A stretch of 64,000 nt of DNA from Narthecium ossifragum. Its lineage: Eukaryota; Streptophyta; Magnoliopsida; Dioscoreales; Nartheciaceae. The notes beneath the pieces were generated by a model. The model was not told the origin of the DNA. It did no database searches and worked only from the letters and a program-made list of their open reading frames with translations. Shown in pieces: positions 24,701-37,886 of this stretch. The stretch covers positions 27,956,007 to 28,020,006 of the forward strand of contig OY986965.1 of assembly GCA_963920575.1 (NCBI GenBank). The letters are read 5' to 3'. How positions within the stretch are numbered: the stretch's first letter is position 1; each line of letters begins with the position of its first letter. The position numbers and the translations under genes were made by a program.

Positions 24701-27700
24701 GCAATTTTGATCACTGTGTTTATTTCAGGAAGTTACGAGATGGATCCTTCATATATTTGCTCTTATATGTTGATGACATGCTCATTGCATCTAAGAGCAA
24801 GGTGGAGATTAATAAGCTCAAAGCTCAGTTGAAGACGGAATTTGAGATGAAGGATCTTGGAGAAGCCAAGAAAATTTTGGGCATGGAGATTGAGCGAGAT
24901 AGAGTGAAGGGGACAGTCTGTTTGTCACAGAAGCAATATTTGAAGAAAATTCTGCAGCGGTTTGGCATGGATGAAAAAGCTAAACCTGTGAGTACTCCTT
25001 TGGCCCCTCACTTTAAACATAGTGCTTTGTTGTCTCCACAGACGGATGAGGAGCGTGAATTTATGGCTCGAGTTCCGTATGCAAATGTTGTTGGAAGCTT
25101 AATGTACGCTATGGTGTGTACAAGGCCAGATATTTCACAGGCAGTTAGTATGGTAAGCAGGTACATGCATGATCCAGGGAATAAGCATTGGCAGGCTGTG
25201 AAATGGATTTTACGGTACATCTCAGGTACTGTAGATGTTGGTTTGAAGTTTGGATATGATGATCAGCTGTGTCGCGCCCCGACCCGCGAAAACCCAACCG
25301 GGCCGGGCGACGCGAACCGGAACCTAACCAACGCGGAAAAAGAACGACGAGGGTTCCCTCTAACCTATTGGTCTCCCTAACAATTCACCAAAAGTACCCT
25401 CAACTAAAACACAATAATTAACAACATCGAACCACAGATTAAAAACTCAAGTGTTAATATACATAAATCCTAGGAGAGGGGAAGATTCGAATACAACATA
25501 CTCCCGTCGGAGACTATCTAACATAAGGGTAAAAACGGTAAATATCGCCACCTCAGAAAAACCACCAGGCGCCGCCGCACCACCGTCCAACTGCTCGGTA
25601 GGGGCCACAGAGGAAGAACTGACGCCTACACCTGCAAAATACAGCCCGGGTAGGTGTGAGCACTAAGCTCAGTAGGGATTTACACTACGACACACAGAAG
25701 GAAGAGGGAAACGCAACAGTGTCGCCCTTAAGTAGCACCTGGGTGTATACAGGGGTCCCATAACCCCACCGCGTGTCCCTGAGGCCCCGATCATGGTCTT
25801 CCAGCCGGGCTGGTCACATGTCGGGTCACACTCAGTAGCAGGAAACGGCACTGCTGACTCTCAACAGGACACTGAACACTGTTTGGTGGGAAGAGACACC
25901 ACTGAGTAGGCAAAACCTCTACTCAAGAGTTTTAAGAAAAGCCGGACACCGGCTACACCTCAGATCCGACTCGAGGCCGACACGACCTCTACAATCATCA
26001 AGCCACAAGTGCACCAGTCATCTAAGCCTATCATCGAATCGATTGGACACTACAATTCAAACCGAGTCCAAACAACCCAACCCCGGTCCTAGGGCTAAGT
26101 CCGAGCTTCCAGCTTCGGGACGGCGACCCAAGGATCGCCACGCCCTAACCAATGCAACTAATGCACAATCAATAATGCATGCTATGACATACACAAACAG
26201 GAGATAGGCATGCAACAGTATGGCAAACATCATATAAGTCTATTGGATCGCTGCAGCGGTACCACCAACCGCTGCCAGCCGATCCGCAGCGGGTCCCGGC
26301 ATTACGACGGTACCCTGACCGTCGACCGCAGACTCCTGCAACGGGAAGCAACCCCGAAAACCGCTCATGAATAGTAGAAATATAATATTATAATTCGACA
26401 TATAATATTATATTTAAAAACACCAAATGTTCTCTACTAGAAGCTATTTGATCCGGTCGATCCGACGTCCAAACAAAGTCAGATTCAAGATCCAACTTAG
26501 CTACCAGTAGAACTACATGTATGGATCAACATATCCAAAATCCAGGATCATCCAACGGTTGGATTAACAGAAAAACGCTAATGAAAACCACTAATCAAAA
26601 CTAACTTTCTAATTAATTGCTGCAACGCAGCCCTCCAACAAACAATTCATAAGAAATCGTAGAAAAATCGAAAAAATACGAAACAAGATGGAATGGAAAT
26701 CTAACGAAGTGATCTACAACTCTTATGTTTAGCAAAAGCCAAGATCATGTACTCGCCGCCCGGAAAACTCGCCGCAAGTCGGCTGTTTCTCAAGAACAGC
26801 AGAAAAACAGAGAATCCGAGCTTAATCATGTAATAAACCTACTCAAATCTCAACTGATTAACATGAAACTTAGATCAGTTATTCTACTAGGCAACATACA
26901 TCTAATAACATGAAGATCAACAGATCCAACGGCTGGATCACGCGAAACCCACTTAAGAACACATGTAGGTAGAAGAACCTACCCAACAGCGCTTTCCTTG
27001 GTTGATCCCTCGCAAACCAGTCACCAACACGACTCCAAACCACCTCAGCAATGTTCCTTTCGTCTCCACGAATCCAACAAGCTTTGGAACGCCAAAATCG
27101 GTGGCCGGAGGAGGGAGAACGGAAGAAAACAAGGTCGCCGGCGGAGAAGAGAAGAAACAGAGCACCGCGGGAAGAAGAGAAAGAAAAGAAGAAGAACAGA
27201 AGAGAAGAGAGGGAAGAAGAAGAAGGGAAAGCTCGGGGGAAAGCCAGGAAAGCTGGAGGAAAGCCTGGGGGAGGGGAGGGAAAGTCCTCCCTCCCCTGAC
27301 AGGGGAAAACGACGGGTCGGCTTCGTCATCGCGGAAGAGAAGAAAAGCCACCGACAGGTTGCTCACGAGCCCGATCAGTCGCTCCTTCGAGCGATCAATC
27401 GCTCAAGGGCCGTAAGCTGCCCAAAAGCAAGCCTCCGCGCGCCCGAGCTGGGATCTTCCGATCCCGGGTCCACCTAATCATTCTAAACAAACACAAACAC
27501 ATATAAGGCATGTGTGTGCACACGCGGGTGTGAAACAAACCAACAAGGCGCAATTTTACCAAATTGCCCTTGCGGTCTACAACGAGCCACAGGGGTAGAG
27601 GGGCATGTCCTCACAAGCTGGATTGTCATATAGTTGGATATGTGGATTCAGATTATGCTGGAGATTTGGATAAGCGCAGGTCTACTACAGGGTATGTTTT

Positions 27701-28094
27701 TACTCTTGCTAAAGGACCAGTGAGTTGGAGGTCGACTTTGCAGTCTACAGTTGCTTTGTCTACTACGGAGGCGGAGTACATGGCAGCTACAGAGGCCATT
27801 AAAGAGGCTATTTGGTTACATGGTTTGATTGAGGACTTGGGAATTTCTCAGCAGCATGTTGTTGTCTACTGTGACAGTCAGAGTGCAATACATTTAGCAA
27901 AGAATCAAGTTCATCATTCAAGAACGAAGCACATCGACGTCCGTTTTCACTTTGTTCGGGAGATTTTGGATGAAGGAGACATTATTCTTCAGAAGATTGG
28001 GACTGCAGATAATCCTGCAGATATGTTAACCAAGGTGGTGACTGGGGTCAAGTTCCAACATTGTTTGGAATTGGCCAATATTTTGCATGTTTGA
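21748..28094 (+). pseudogene. Copia gag-pol polyprotein, two stops and an insertion
   Basis: One frame starting at ATG 21748. Visible domains: gag with zinc knuckle CSYCHNKGHWKKDC (near residue 249), protease DSGC (about 304), integrase HHCC region LWHMRLGHAGEK...CEHC (about 437-475) and core (VDDFSRR, SDNGGEF), RT with YVDDM at 24766-24780, and RNase H ([24 protein letters not shown]) ending at 28094. Defects: TAG at 23326-23328 and 23611-23613, both where relatives have Trp; Val at 24508-24510 where RT motif A has its catalytic Asp; and a solo LTR with duplicated AGCTG between RT and RNase H. Subtracting that 2351 bp puts both halves in the same frame, so the polyprotein was continuous before the insertion. 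Confidence 0.95.
25270..27615 (-). mobile_element. Solo LTR family B inside the copia pol gene
   Basis: 2346 bp reading TGTCGCGCCCCG...CTCACA on the plus strand, flanked by AGCTG (25265-25269 and 27616-27620). On its own strand it starts TGTGAGG and ends GGGGCGCGACA. Its 3' third aligns with the outer LTR at 41900-42347 (shared GCTCAC, CCTACCCGGG, GCAGTTCTTC). It has no coding domains, so it is a solo LTR left by LTR-LTR recombination. Long LTRs with these ends are typical of gypsy-type elements (inference). Confidence 0.85.
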
Positions 28095-28202
28095 ATACCT
28101 TCGGGTTTGGCGTCTTCGGACGCAATTTGCAGGCGGCTGGCATCTATTTACTCTGAAGTTTGGAGATGAAGAGGTTATTTAGTTGATGTTGGAAATTTCG
28201 CC

Positions 28203-28214
28203 AAGGTGGAGATT
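28203..28214 (+). other. Polypurine tract of the copia element
   Basis: AAGGTGGAGATT immediately before the 3' LTR, the usual copia plus-strand primer. Confidence 0.9.
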
Positions 28215-28938
28215 TGTTGATTTTTTGGCTCCATCCAACATCCGATCGATTCGGCTTTGGTTTTTTGGCTTGTTTCAAACATCCGATCGATCCTTCTTGC
28301 ATTTGATGACTATTGGCTCATTTCACACTTGTTGGATCGATCGGACTCTGCATGATCGATCCAGCTCTATAGAGCGATCGATCCTGCTCTGCATTTTCCC
28401 CAGACAGAGGACGGTGTTTTGGAGGAAGCTTCAAGCGATCGATCCTAAGATCGCTCCTACGCCAAGGATCACTCCTATTTGGTTCCGACCGATCCGTCTC
28501 TACTGTAGGATCGATCGGACTCGAGATTTCTGGGATCCGTCGACGCTCAAGCAGATCGATCAATCCTTCCTCTCTAGTAGGATCGATCGGACCCAATCGG
28601 ATGGCAAATCCGATGGCTCAGATTAATTCCGGGTTTGGGTTATTTGGAGGGATATAAATAGAGTGTTTGTAACCCTAATATCTAAGGGAGAAAAATAGGG
28701 TTTTGGAAAGAGCTTGAGAGCCTTTTGGAGAGAGGCTTTTGCCCTAGTTTGTAATCCTTCATCTTGATTAGTGGATTGACCCCGCCGTGCCGCCCGTGGA
28801 TGTAGGCTATTGCCGAACCACGTAAATCCCTGTGTTTCTGGAGTGTTCTTTATTTTCTCTCCCCCTATTCTTGGTGTGTTTTGTTTTCTTCTCGATTGGT
28901 GGTGGATTTTTGCATTGGGGGTGCCTTCCGGCGCAACA
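28215..28938 (+). repeat. Copia 3' LTR
   Basis: 724 bp, about 99% identical to the 5' LTR (about eight substitutions and one T insertion near the start). Confidence 0.95.
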
Positions 28939-28943
28939 TAATA

Positions 28944-29592
28944 AAGCTTTCAGTTTGATTAATGGCTTTCTTTTACTGCTTTCTTAGCATAATCTCGATA
29001 ATGTAGTCGTTTTAATCGCTTCCTCCTTTTCGTTTCTGTTTTATAGTTCTAGATTAATGGATTTCTGTCCGTTTCTGCTTTCCGTCCGTTTCTGCATTTT
29101 TAGCATAGTTTAATTAAGTTAATTTAGTTCTAGGTAAGATTAAATTAGTTTATTGATTAATGTTTCTTTTCTTCATGATCATAAGAGTATCTTAAGATTA
29201 ATTTAGGTTTTATTTGTCTCTTTTACGCTTTATGTTCTTTAAACTTTCTTTACTGTTTTTCAATTAGAATAAGTTATTGTTTTCTTAGATTAAGTTAATC
29301 GATAGATTTAAATGCATTTTCTGGATTTAGTAATTTTAGTTGATCTTTATGCTTTATTTAATTGATTCCGTAATCTTAGATAATTTACAGCTTTTCTTAG
29401 ATTAATTTAGAGTATTTTTAAGTTAATCTTGATAATTAGATTATTTAATTAGGTCCAATCTAGATTTCCATATTACTTGACATCTTGGTTCTTTAATTCG
29501 AAAGAGCAGAACTCAACCACAATCATCTTATATTTAAGTGTGGAATAGGATTTTGACTTTGACTGGTCAACGGTTAGATTTCCTCTCTAACA
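28944..29592 (+). mobile_element. Solo LTR family A (copy 2), right part
   Basis: Continuation of 20347-20960 after the copia insertion. Aligns along its whole length with the complement of 17-590. Ends CTAACA before CCATG. Confidence 0.9.
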
Positions 29593-29597
29593 CCATG

Positions 29598-30340
29598 TCA
29601 TACTGTATATATACATAAATATATGCATGTTGCCGTACTTTAATTAATCGATTTCTTAGATGGAATTAAGGGATATGATTGGTATCTATCGAAATATTTG
29701 TATATGCATGTATCAATGACCTAACCCATTACCCATATGCATGCCTCCCCCAACTACTCTAATTAATGGCTGGTCTCTCCCCCATGCCTACTTGACATGA
29801 CATACAAACTGACAGCATTTTAGTTCAGCTGTATAGGGGATCTTGGGTGGACCTTTGATCATCTCCCTAATTTGATATTGGAAAGACCAACTCATCAACA
29901 GCTACTACATCATGAGGAGCTTAATTAATGACTAGCATAACAATTATATATTGTGTGATAGTCATGCATGTTGTTGCATGTTAATCCTGAGGAAAGAAAG
30001 GTTAAATGGAATTTCGCATCTGGTAGTATATATGCATGCATGGACTATGTTCATGCCATCTTCTTAATTTGCTGGTAGTGGTACCCACACATCAATGTTC
30101 CGTGGCTCTGCGCGCCTCTACATATATAAAGCGTGTAGGCCTTTGTTGATGAGAGTTTTGTTAGGCCATTTTATTCGGTGGCTGAACTTAATTGCTAGCT
30201 AGCTACTTAGTTTAAGACCCCGCCATTCATGTTGGCAAAAGCTCCATTTAATCCTCTTTAATATGACTGTTTGAGCCTGTTCGGTTGAAGGATAAGAAGA
30301 AAAAGCGTAAATTTGTTGAAAATTTATATTTAATGGAGTT
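29598..30340. repeat. Intergenic, duplicated block, partner of 46045-46330
   Basis: No gene. From about 30060 the sequence aligns with 46060-46330; shared anchors are GGCTCTG, TTAGGCCAT, GCTAGCTAGCTA and TTTGAGCCTGTTCG. Confidence 0.65.
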
Positions 30341-30348
30341 TTAGTGTT

Positions 30349-31350
30349 GTTGGAAATAGAAGAGGAAATTAGGATCTTGCTTTTACTAAGCTAGCAAGAA
30401 TCCTTTACAACGACAAGATGAAAACTATATTATAAACACTTACAAGATAAGATGTTAGAACTCCAAAAGAGAGGAAACCGCCGATGAGGTGGAAGAGGAA
30501 CCCGGTGTAGATTCGAAGCTTGATCGAGGCCAGTGTATCACACTGTGCCCTTAAGTTCGTATTGCCCACCACTGGTGCTTCTGGTTCTTCAGGCAAGGAA
30601 CTCCCATGGTACAACGATCTCCTACGCGAACGGAAGGAAGCCAGCCTCCTATCACCCGTCGAATCTTCGCTGGTACGGTACTCTCAAACTTCAAGACCCT
30701 CTACAAGTGAAGTGGTGTGCAAAATAGATGCATAAAGCTTAACCTCTAAAGGGCTGGAAAAGGTCCTATTTATAGGCTAAGGGAAGAAGCTGATCAGCCA
30801 TTAGGGGAGATGAAAAGCCATGCCTCGTCAGCAAAAACATCCAATAGTAGACTGCCACGTCATCTGGAAGCTGACCACCCAAGAGTCAGATTTCAATCAA
30901 TTCTCCTGAAATCGAAACTGACTCAATCAATTGCACAGAAGCCAAAGAGTCGTAACTGACTCAATCAATTAATCAGAAGTCCAAGAGTTGGACCAGATCA
31001 ATTTCCAAGAGATAACTGACTCAGCCCATTAATTATGGACAGCCCAAGAGTCAGATCCAATTTAACTCATCTGAACCGTTTCGGAAGTTGAAAAGTTCCA
31101 GTGAATTCGAGTTGACTCGACCAGCTCTTGTGTGTAGCAAAAAGGACACGCACGGCGCACGGGCGGGCGGCGGTGCGCGCGTGTGGGTGTTCCACCTTTA
31201 GTCCTCACATGTGTTCAAAGCCTAAAGGCTCAAAACTCTATATATACAAGTGAAAGTTTTCTTCCACTTTCAATGTGGGACTAAACTATTCTACACACAT
31301 TGGCTCTCCCCCTTTTGGTTATTTTGTTAATGGGATCTCCAAGACGAATT
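30349..31350 (-). mobile_element. Probable LTR-derived segment, minus orientation
   Basis: Compared with the related block at 46.3 kb this stretch is an insertion. On the minus strand it has a TATA box (CCTATAAATAGG near 30770) and ends in TTTCCAACA, like an LTR. GTGTT occurs at 30344-30348 and 31351-31355 and may be the target duplication, but the other end does not start with TG, so the call is tentative. Within it TGACTC/GAGTCA motifs recur about every 50-60 bp between 30885 and 31120. No coding domain. Confidence 0.45.
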
Positions 31351-32075
31351 GTGTTTGGTTGGAGAATTCAGAATGTCGTCTTCTTCTTCTTCTTCACATA
31401 TTATTTCATTTGGTAACTTAGTTCGAATCAAACATGTTTTACGTTAAATTTAAAAATCCCCTTAAATATCCTTTTATAACACGCACATGCGCGTGTGCAC
31501 CTCCCAAAGACGATCCACACGTACGGGCTGCACACCAGTAGTACTAATCAAGGAAGTTTTCAACATTTTGGTTATTTTTTCTAAAGTGAAATTGGTTTGG
31601 TCCAAAAATGGTGCTGATGTGGAACTGATGTGACCCTGACATTGCAACATAAAACTCTCAAATAGTTTCCTAAAATCAGCACGATCATAGATGAGATGTG
31701 ACGACCATGTTCTGAAAGAACACGGGTGACCAATTTGTCTAGTAAGGGTGTGAAGTCTTCCGTTGTGACTCTGCTTGTGATGAGAGTGGCGCCTAGGTAG
31801 GTCCAAGTACATGTTGCTTTAGAGAGACCAAGGATGTAACAAAAATCTGTTTCCTCACATCAGGGACGGAAGGTGAGAATTACACACTAAATTTTGTAAT
31901 ATTCATACGGAAGGTGAGAATTACACACTAGATTTTGTAATATTCATCTCAAGGTCGGAGAGAAGTTTGAAGGTACGAAGAGAGCCCTTTAGTCGCCTCG
32001 CTTTTAAGCAAACAGAATTATTATCCCACAAAGCACATTATATATATTAAGAAATTAATCTCACAACTTCTCTTC
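31351..32075. other. Intergenic with a 41-bp tandem duplication
   Basis: No gene. A 41-bp unit starting ACGGAAGGTGAGAATTACAC is present twice in tandem, at 31866-31906 and 31907-31947, with one difference. Confidence 0.7.
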
Positions 32076-32079
32076 TCAT

Positions 32080-33388
<1,309 letters not shown>

Positions 33389-33455
33389 TGCTGTATGTAG
33401 GACAGGGGATGCTAGTCTCAAGCGTGACTTGGCCTTTGCAGAGGGCCCTGGAGGT

Positions 33456-33467
33456 ACATATATATAG
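33456..33467 (-). promoter_or_regulatory. TATA element of peroxidase 2
   Basis: CTATATATATGT on the gene's strand, about 70 bp upstream of the ATG at 33388. Confidence 0.5.
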
Positions 33468-33876
33468 TCATATAGAGAGAGAAAAGTGGAAAGTGTGGAC
33501 CATGGCTCACAGTAATTAACTAGATTGAGACGTAGTGCTTGTAACTTGTAGTAACTAATAAAGTGTCTTTATTTGATTTGAAAGGGCCATGCATCCAGTC
33601 ATGCACGGATTCATGTGGTGGTTGTTGACGAGGCACTTTTCGACACGGGTAATAGCTTCGTCCATTTATTTATGCTTTTAGTATGAAGAGATTAAAAACA
33701 AAAAGGTTGTCCAAAAATGAGAAGAAAACTTATGTTACATGAAAATTTATATATCAATTGGAAGCCCTCCAAGGTAAACTAACCATTTCAACATATGATT
33801 ATGAATGATAGGTTGGTCTTCAATGTACTATACAAATACAAAATTATACAACTGTCGCTTGGATATGGATCTCTTA

Positions 33877-35044
33877 GGCTGGGTTTGGTTGCATGACGAC
33901 GGGAGAGGGAGAGGAGTGGAGAGGAATGTGATTGCCATCGTTTATGTTTGGTATGACCATGAGAGTGGGAGAGGGAAATACGTTGTTTGTGTTTGGTATG
34001 ACCAAATTAAGATGGGAAAGCGCTGAAATGATATTGAAGTTACTAATATACCCCTAAATTTGATGGCTATAATTAGATCTTTTAAAAGATATAAATTTTT
34101 AAGAGGGGTATTTTAGTACTTTTCTTTGCGTTGACCAAAACATGGGGAAAGGAAACAGGATTCCTCCCAATTTCGGAAGAAGGAGTCGCCTCTCCCGCGC
34201 TTAAATGCCAACCAAACACGGCGGAGGGAGTCGCCTCTCCCACTCCCTCTCCCGTGGTCAAAGCGGTAGGGCCGTCCCAATGCAAACTGGGGGCCCTAAG
34301 CGAAAACATCAACCGAGGCCCTCGCAAAATTAATGCTAAATAAAATAAAGTAATTAATATGTTTATTTTTTAAAAAATATTCTAAATTGTTAAATTGTTA
34401 ATGAAGTTTTATATTTTTTTATATTATACCATAAACTGGAGCAACAATTTGCCAAATTTCAAAAAGAACAGCCGAGTAAGAACGTGAAATCAAAAGATAA
34501 CGGGAAGATAGATGGGCATGCATGTATTGAGTATAAAAAATAGGTTCAAGACATAATAGAGATGGAGAGATCCAAACATATATTTTGAGGATAAGTAAGA
34601 CGGTAAAAAGATTGAGTAGAGAATTAATAGAAAAGTAAAAAGATGACAAAATAGGCTAAATGATCAAATGGCTCTAAACTTGTCACAAATCACCATTTAT
34701 TTCTTTTTTTTTTTAGAACAGTGTTTAACAGATGCGTTGAATTAGCTATTACCTTTTGGAACAATCAACATAAACCTTATGGGCCCCACTTTCTAATTTA
34801 GGGTCTGAGAGCTATTAAACATGTCTTAAATTTCATATTACCTTTTGTGGCATTAAATTTGGAGGTCCTTCATTTAACTTGAGAATATTGTGTAGTAGAT
34901 TAAACATGTTATTAAAGTTATAATTAATATTTGAATTCATTAAATCCTTGCATTTGGGGCCCTCTTCTAACCCGGGGCCCTAGGCGACTGCCTAAGTGGC
35001 CTTATGGTTGGGTCGGCCCTGCAAAGCGGCAACCAAACACAGCC
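33877..35044. mobile_element. Tourist-like MITE with a nested hAT element
   Basis: Starts GGCTGGGTTTGGTTGC and ends GCAACCAAACACAGCC, flanked by TTA on both sides (33874-33876 and 35045-35047), the PIF/Harbinger target. Without the nested element it is about 405 bp. It lies in the duplicated upstream DNA of peroxidase 2 and is absent from the peroxidase 1 side. Confidence 0.8.
34267..35021. mobile_element. Non-autonomous hAT element
   Basis: 755 bp with imperfect inverted ends TAGGGCCGTCCCAA and (complement) CAGGGCCGACCCAA. A perfect 8-bp duplication CAAAGCGG (34259-34266, 35022-35029) is typical of hAT. AT-rich inside, no transposase. Confidence 0.85.
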
Positions 35045-35047
35045 TTA

Positions 35048-35302
35048 GGACTCGTTTGGTACGGGGATAACTTTATTCTGAGTTAATGAATTTTATTCTG
35101 GATTTCGAAAATAACTTTGTAATGATTATTTGGGAATAAAGGAAAAATAAGGTGTAGAGTGGGAATAATTTTGTAATAATTATTTAAAATAAAAAATATT
35201 TAGAAAATAAAATATAAAATAAATAATGAATTCAAAGAATATTTAAGAAATATTTGTTTCCTTAATCCGAGTTAAGAGTTATTCTCGTGTCCCACCGAGG
35301 CG
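35048..35302. mobile_element. MITE, Tourist-like (GTTTGGTACGGGG end)
   Basis: About 255 bp between TTA (35045-35047) and TTA (35303-35305). The interior matches 2326-2595 (AATAACTTTGTAATGATTA). Adjacent to the other MITE, sharing one TTA. Confidence 0.6.
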
Positions 35303-35307
35303 TTAGG

Positions 35308-36307
35308 AAAAATCGTCACCAGATACTACTGTTTCTTGGCTTTTTAATTGTTTAGCGAGTGTGACATGTTCCAAGAAGTGGACCTCTTCAGACTTTTCTA
35401 CTCCTATACGGCATACAGGATATGTGAACTATGCTGAGCCAACGAATTAGTATCGGTTAGCACATTACAGGCCGTGCGATATATAGCATATCTCAGCCAT
35501 CAGATGACATAATCTGACGGCTGAGATCAAATCATTCTCTCCTCTGCTTATCTCATATTTTCTCGCACTTTTCTTATTCTTTTTTATCTCAGCCGTCCAT
35601 GTACAGTCTGAGGGTTGAGATTTGCTATTTCAGAGAATGCTATAGCATATCAATTGCAGGCCCCTCGATTCCGTCTTTTGATGTATATCAATTGCATCCC
35701 GGATCAAAGAAAAAAGGAAAAAATAACTCTGGAGACACCCCGGATCAAAGACCCAATACAGATCTATCTTTTTGTCCCAGCTATCTTGAGTACGTTCCTT
35801 TATGGCCACTTCCTCATTAATAGAGTCAAAGTGCTGGCCAGACTAGTTTTGCATGACCTTAAATCTGGATAAGTTTGTACGCAGTGAAGTTTTTTATTGT
35901 AATTAAGATGTGGTGGAGTCAGCATAAACAACGCCGGACTCTAGGGTTCGTATATGGATTTGCATTTTATACTATATATATGCATGGAATGATGTACGCA
36001 GGCCGTTGATTGAAGGCATGCAGATATGGCTGTATGATATTTTACTGTTTCGAGCTGAACACCCTAGCCCAGCATGGCCTTATGTCAACGTTAATTTCCT
36101 ATGTTTATGGACCAAGCTAGCTCCTGTCATGCATGATATTGGGAGATACAAGTAGTGCTGTTCTCGGTGTTACGTCAGAGTAGCTAGCGAACAAGTAACA
36201 ACACTCTGATGGACGATGTTTCGTGACGAGGACAGATCATAGACAATGACTTCCTAATTGCATCTTTAATGCATGGATGAAGATACGGTGATTATTGGAA
36301 AAGATTG
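35308..36307. repeat. Intergenic; duplicated block continues
   Basis: No gene. 35308-35420 aligns with 4910-5035 and 35830-35945 with 18028-18145. A pair ATCTCAGCC...GGCTGAGAT at 35490-35525, followed by ATCTCAGCCGTCC near 35588, suggests a further small inverted-repeat element. Confidence 0.55.
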
Positions 36308-37886
36308 GGTTCATGTAGGGGTGGCAATTCGGGTTCACGGGTCGGGTCGTGTACTGACCCGTTTAATAAAGGCCAAACCCAAACCCGATCCGTTTATTAA
36401 ACGGGTCAGCTTTTCCAACCCGAACCCGACCCGTTTATAAACGGGTCAACCCGACCCGACCCGCCTAACCCATTTATTAATCGGGTCGGGTCGGGTCTAG
36501 GTCCGGGTTCGTCAGTATCTCTATCTCCCATTCTCCCACACTCTCGGCTCCCCCCACTCTTCTCATCTCCATCGTCCTCGTCTCATCCTCCAGGCGTCCT
36601 CCTTTTCTCTCTAAACCCGACGACCACCACTCCAGCGAAGCCCCAGCTCCGGCGGACCTCCTCACGTGAGGCCTACCACCGCAGTCTCCTCGCCCGACTG
36701 CTCTCCTCGCTGGAAACTCGCCTGAGCTCCTTCTCTCTCTCAGATCCGGCGCCATCACCACTCAACACCGCCACCTCCGACCTCCTGGGCCCCATCTGAC
36801 TCCAGATCCGGGTACCCGAGCTTCTTCCAGCCTCTTCCCGACCACTTCCCCACAAGATCCGTAGTCGTGACATCGTCCCCCTTGTTGGCGACCGTCGTCC
36901 CCGAGGAGGCGCTGGAGGCAAGAGACGTGGGAGGAGGAGGAGGAGGAGAGAGGGGCGGCCGGCGAGAGGGTTGGGAGAGGAGAACGGAGGAGGAGGAGAG
37001 AGGGGCGGTCTGAGGGCGGTGGACCCCGAGGGAGATGCAGGGAGCTCGGGTGTGCGCCGAGCTCTGTGTGGCGGTCGACGATGATCGGAGAAGTGGACGG
37101 TGCTCGGCTGGGCTCCCGACGTGGACGGAGGCCAGGGAGGTTGAGCGGCGTCGAGGAAGATGGGGCGGCGGGGTGCTGGATCCGAGGAGAGGAAGACGGG
37201 GCCGGCCGGCGAGAGGGTTGGGAGTCTTGGGACTTGGGAGACAAGAACAGAGGAGAAGGAGAGGAGAGAGGAAGAGAGGGCGGGAGTGGGTGACCGGGTG
37301 ACTTGAGGTTGATTATATGGGTTTTATTATTATTATTATTATTATTATTAAACGGGTAAACGGGTTGACCCGCCTAACCCGACCCGACCCGTTTATAAAC
37401 GGGTCATAAACGGGTCGACCCGTTTATGACCCGAACCCGTTTATACCAAACCCAAACCCGTTTATCTCGGGTCGGGTCGTGTTCACGGGTCATGATCCGG
37501 ATTGTGAGAGCCCGTCCCTCCGACCTGGCTCGACCGCGTTGGTCGAGAGCCAGTTTCCTGTTGGTTTGTTTCCGCGTCGGGTACGATCGGGCGATTGTAT
37601 GGCAATTTGGACCCCAGGGGCATTTTAGTAAATATGCCCTCTGGTGGTCGGTTTCACATCCGCGTTGCACCCACGGCCTTGGATTGATGTATGTGTTTGA
37701 TTAGAATCTCTAGGGTGCGTCCGATCAGAAGATCGGAGCTCGATCGAGAAAGATCAAATCGTACGACCAAGATCGATCCGGATCTCTATATAAGGCCTGT
37801 CCCTTTCTCTCTCTTTCTTTCTCTTCTCTCATGTCGTTTTCTTCCTCTCTCTCTCCTACGGCTGTGCTAGGGCTTCGGAGCGTGGC

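Larger units (their letters stand above)
20961..28938 (+). mobile_element. Ty1-copia retrotransposon, full length, interrupted
   Basis: Two LTRs start TGTTGATTTTT and end GGCGCAACA, with a perfect 5-bp target-site duplication TAATA (20956-20960 and 28939-28943). Order gag-protease-integrase-RT-RNase H identifies copia; the RT and integrase motifs look like the Tork/Tnt1 group (inference). The two LTRs differ at about 8 of 723 aligned positions, which means a recent insertion. The internal region is split by a solo LTR at 25270-27615. The copia sits inside the family A solo LTR. Confidence 0.95.

Noticed and set aside
26953..27477. Several overlapping frames of 80-160 codons
   Set aside because: All lie in purine-rich DNA of a solo LTR and show no protein family.
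36477..37301. GC-rich frames up to 160 codons
   Set aside because: Low-complexity Arg/Ser/Gly translations inside the hAT-like element.
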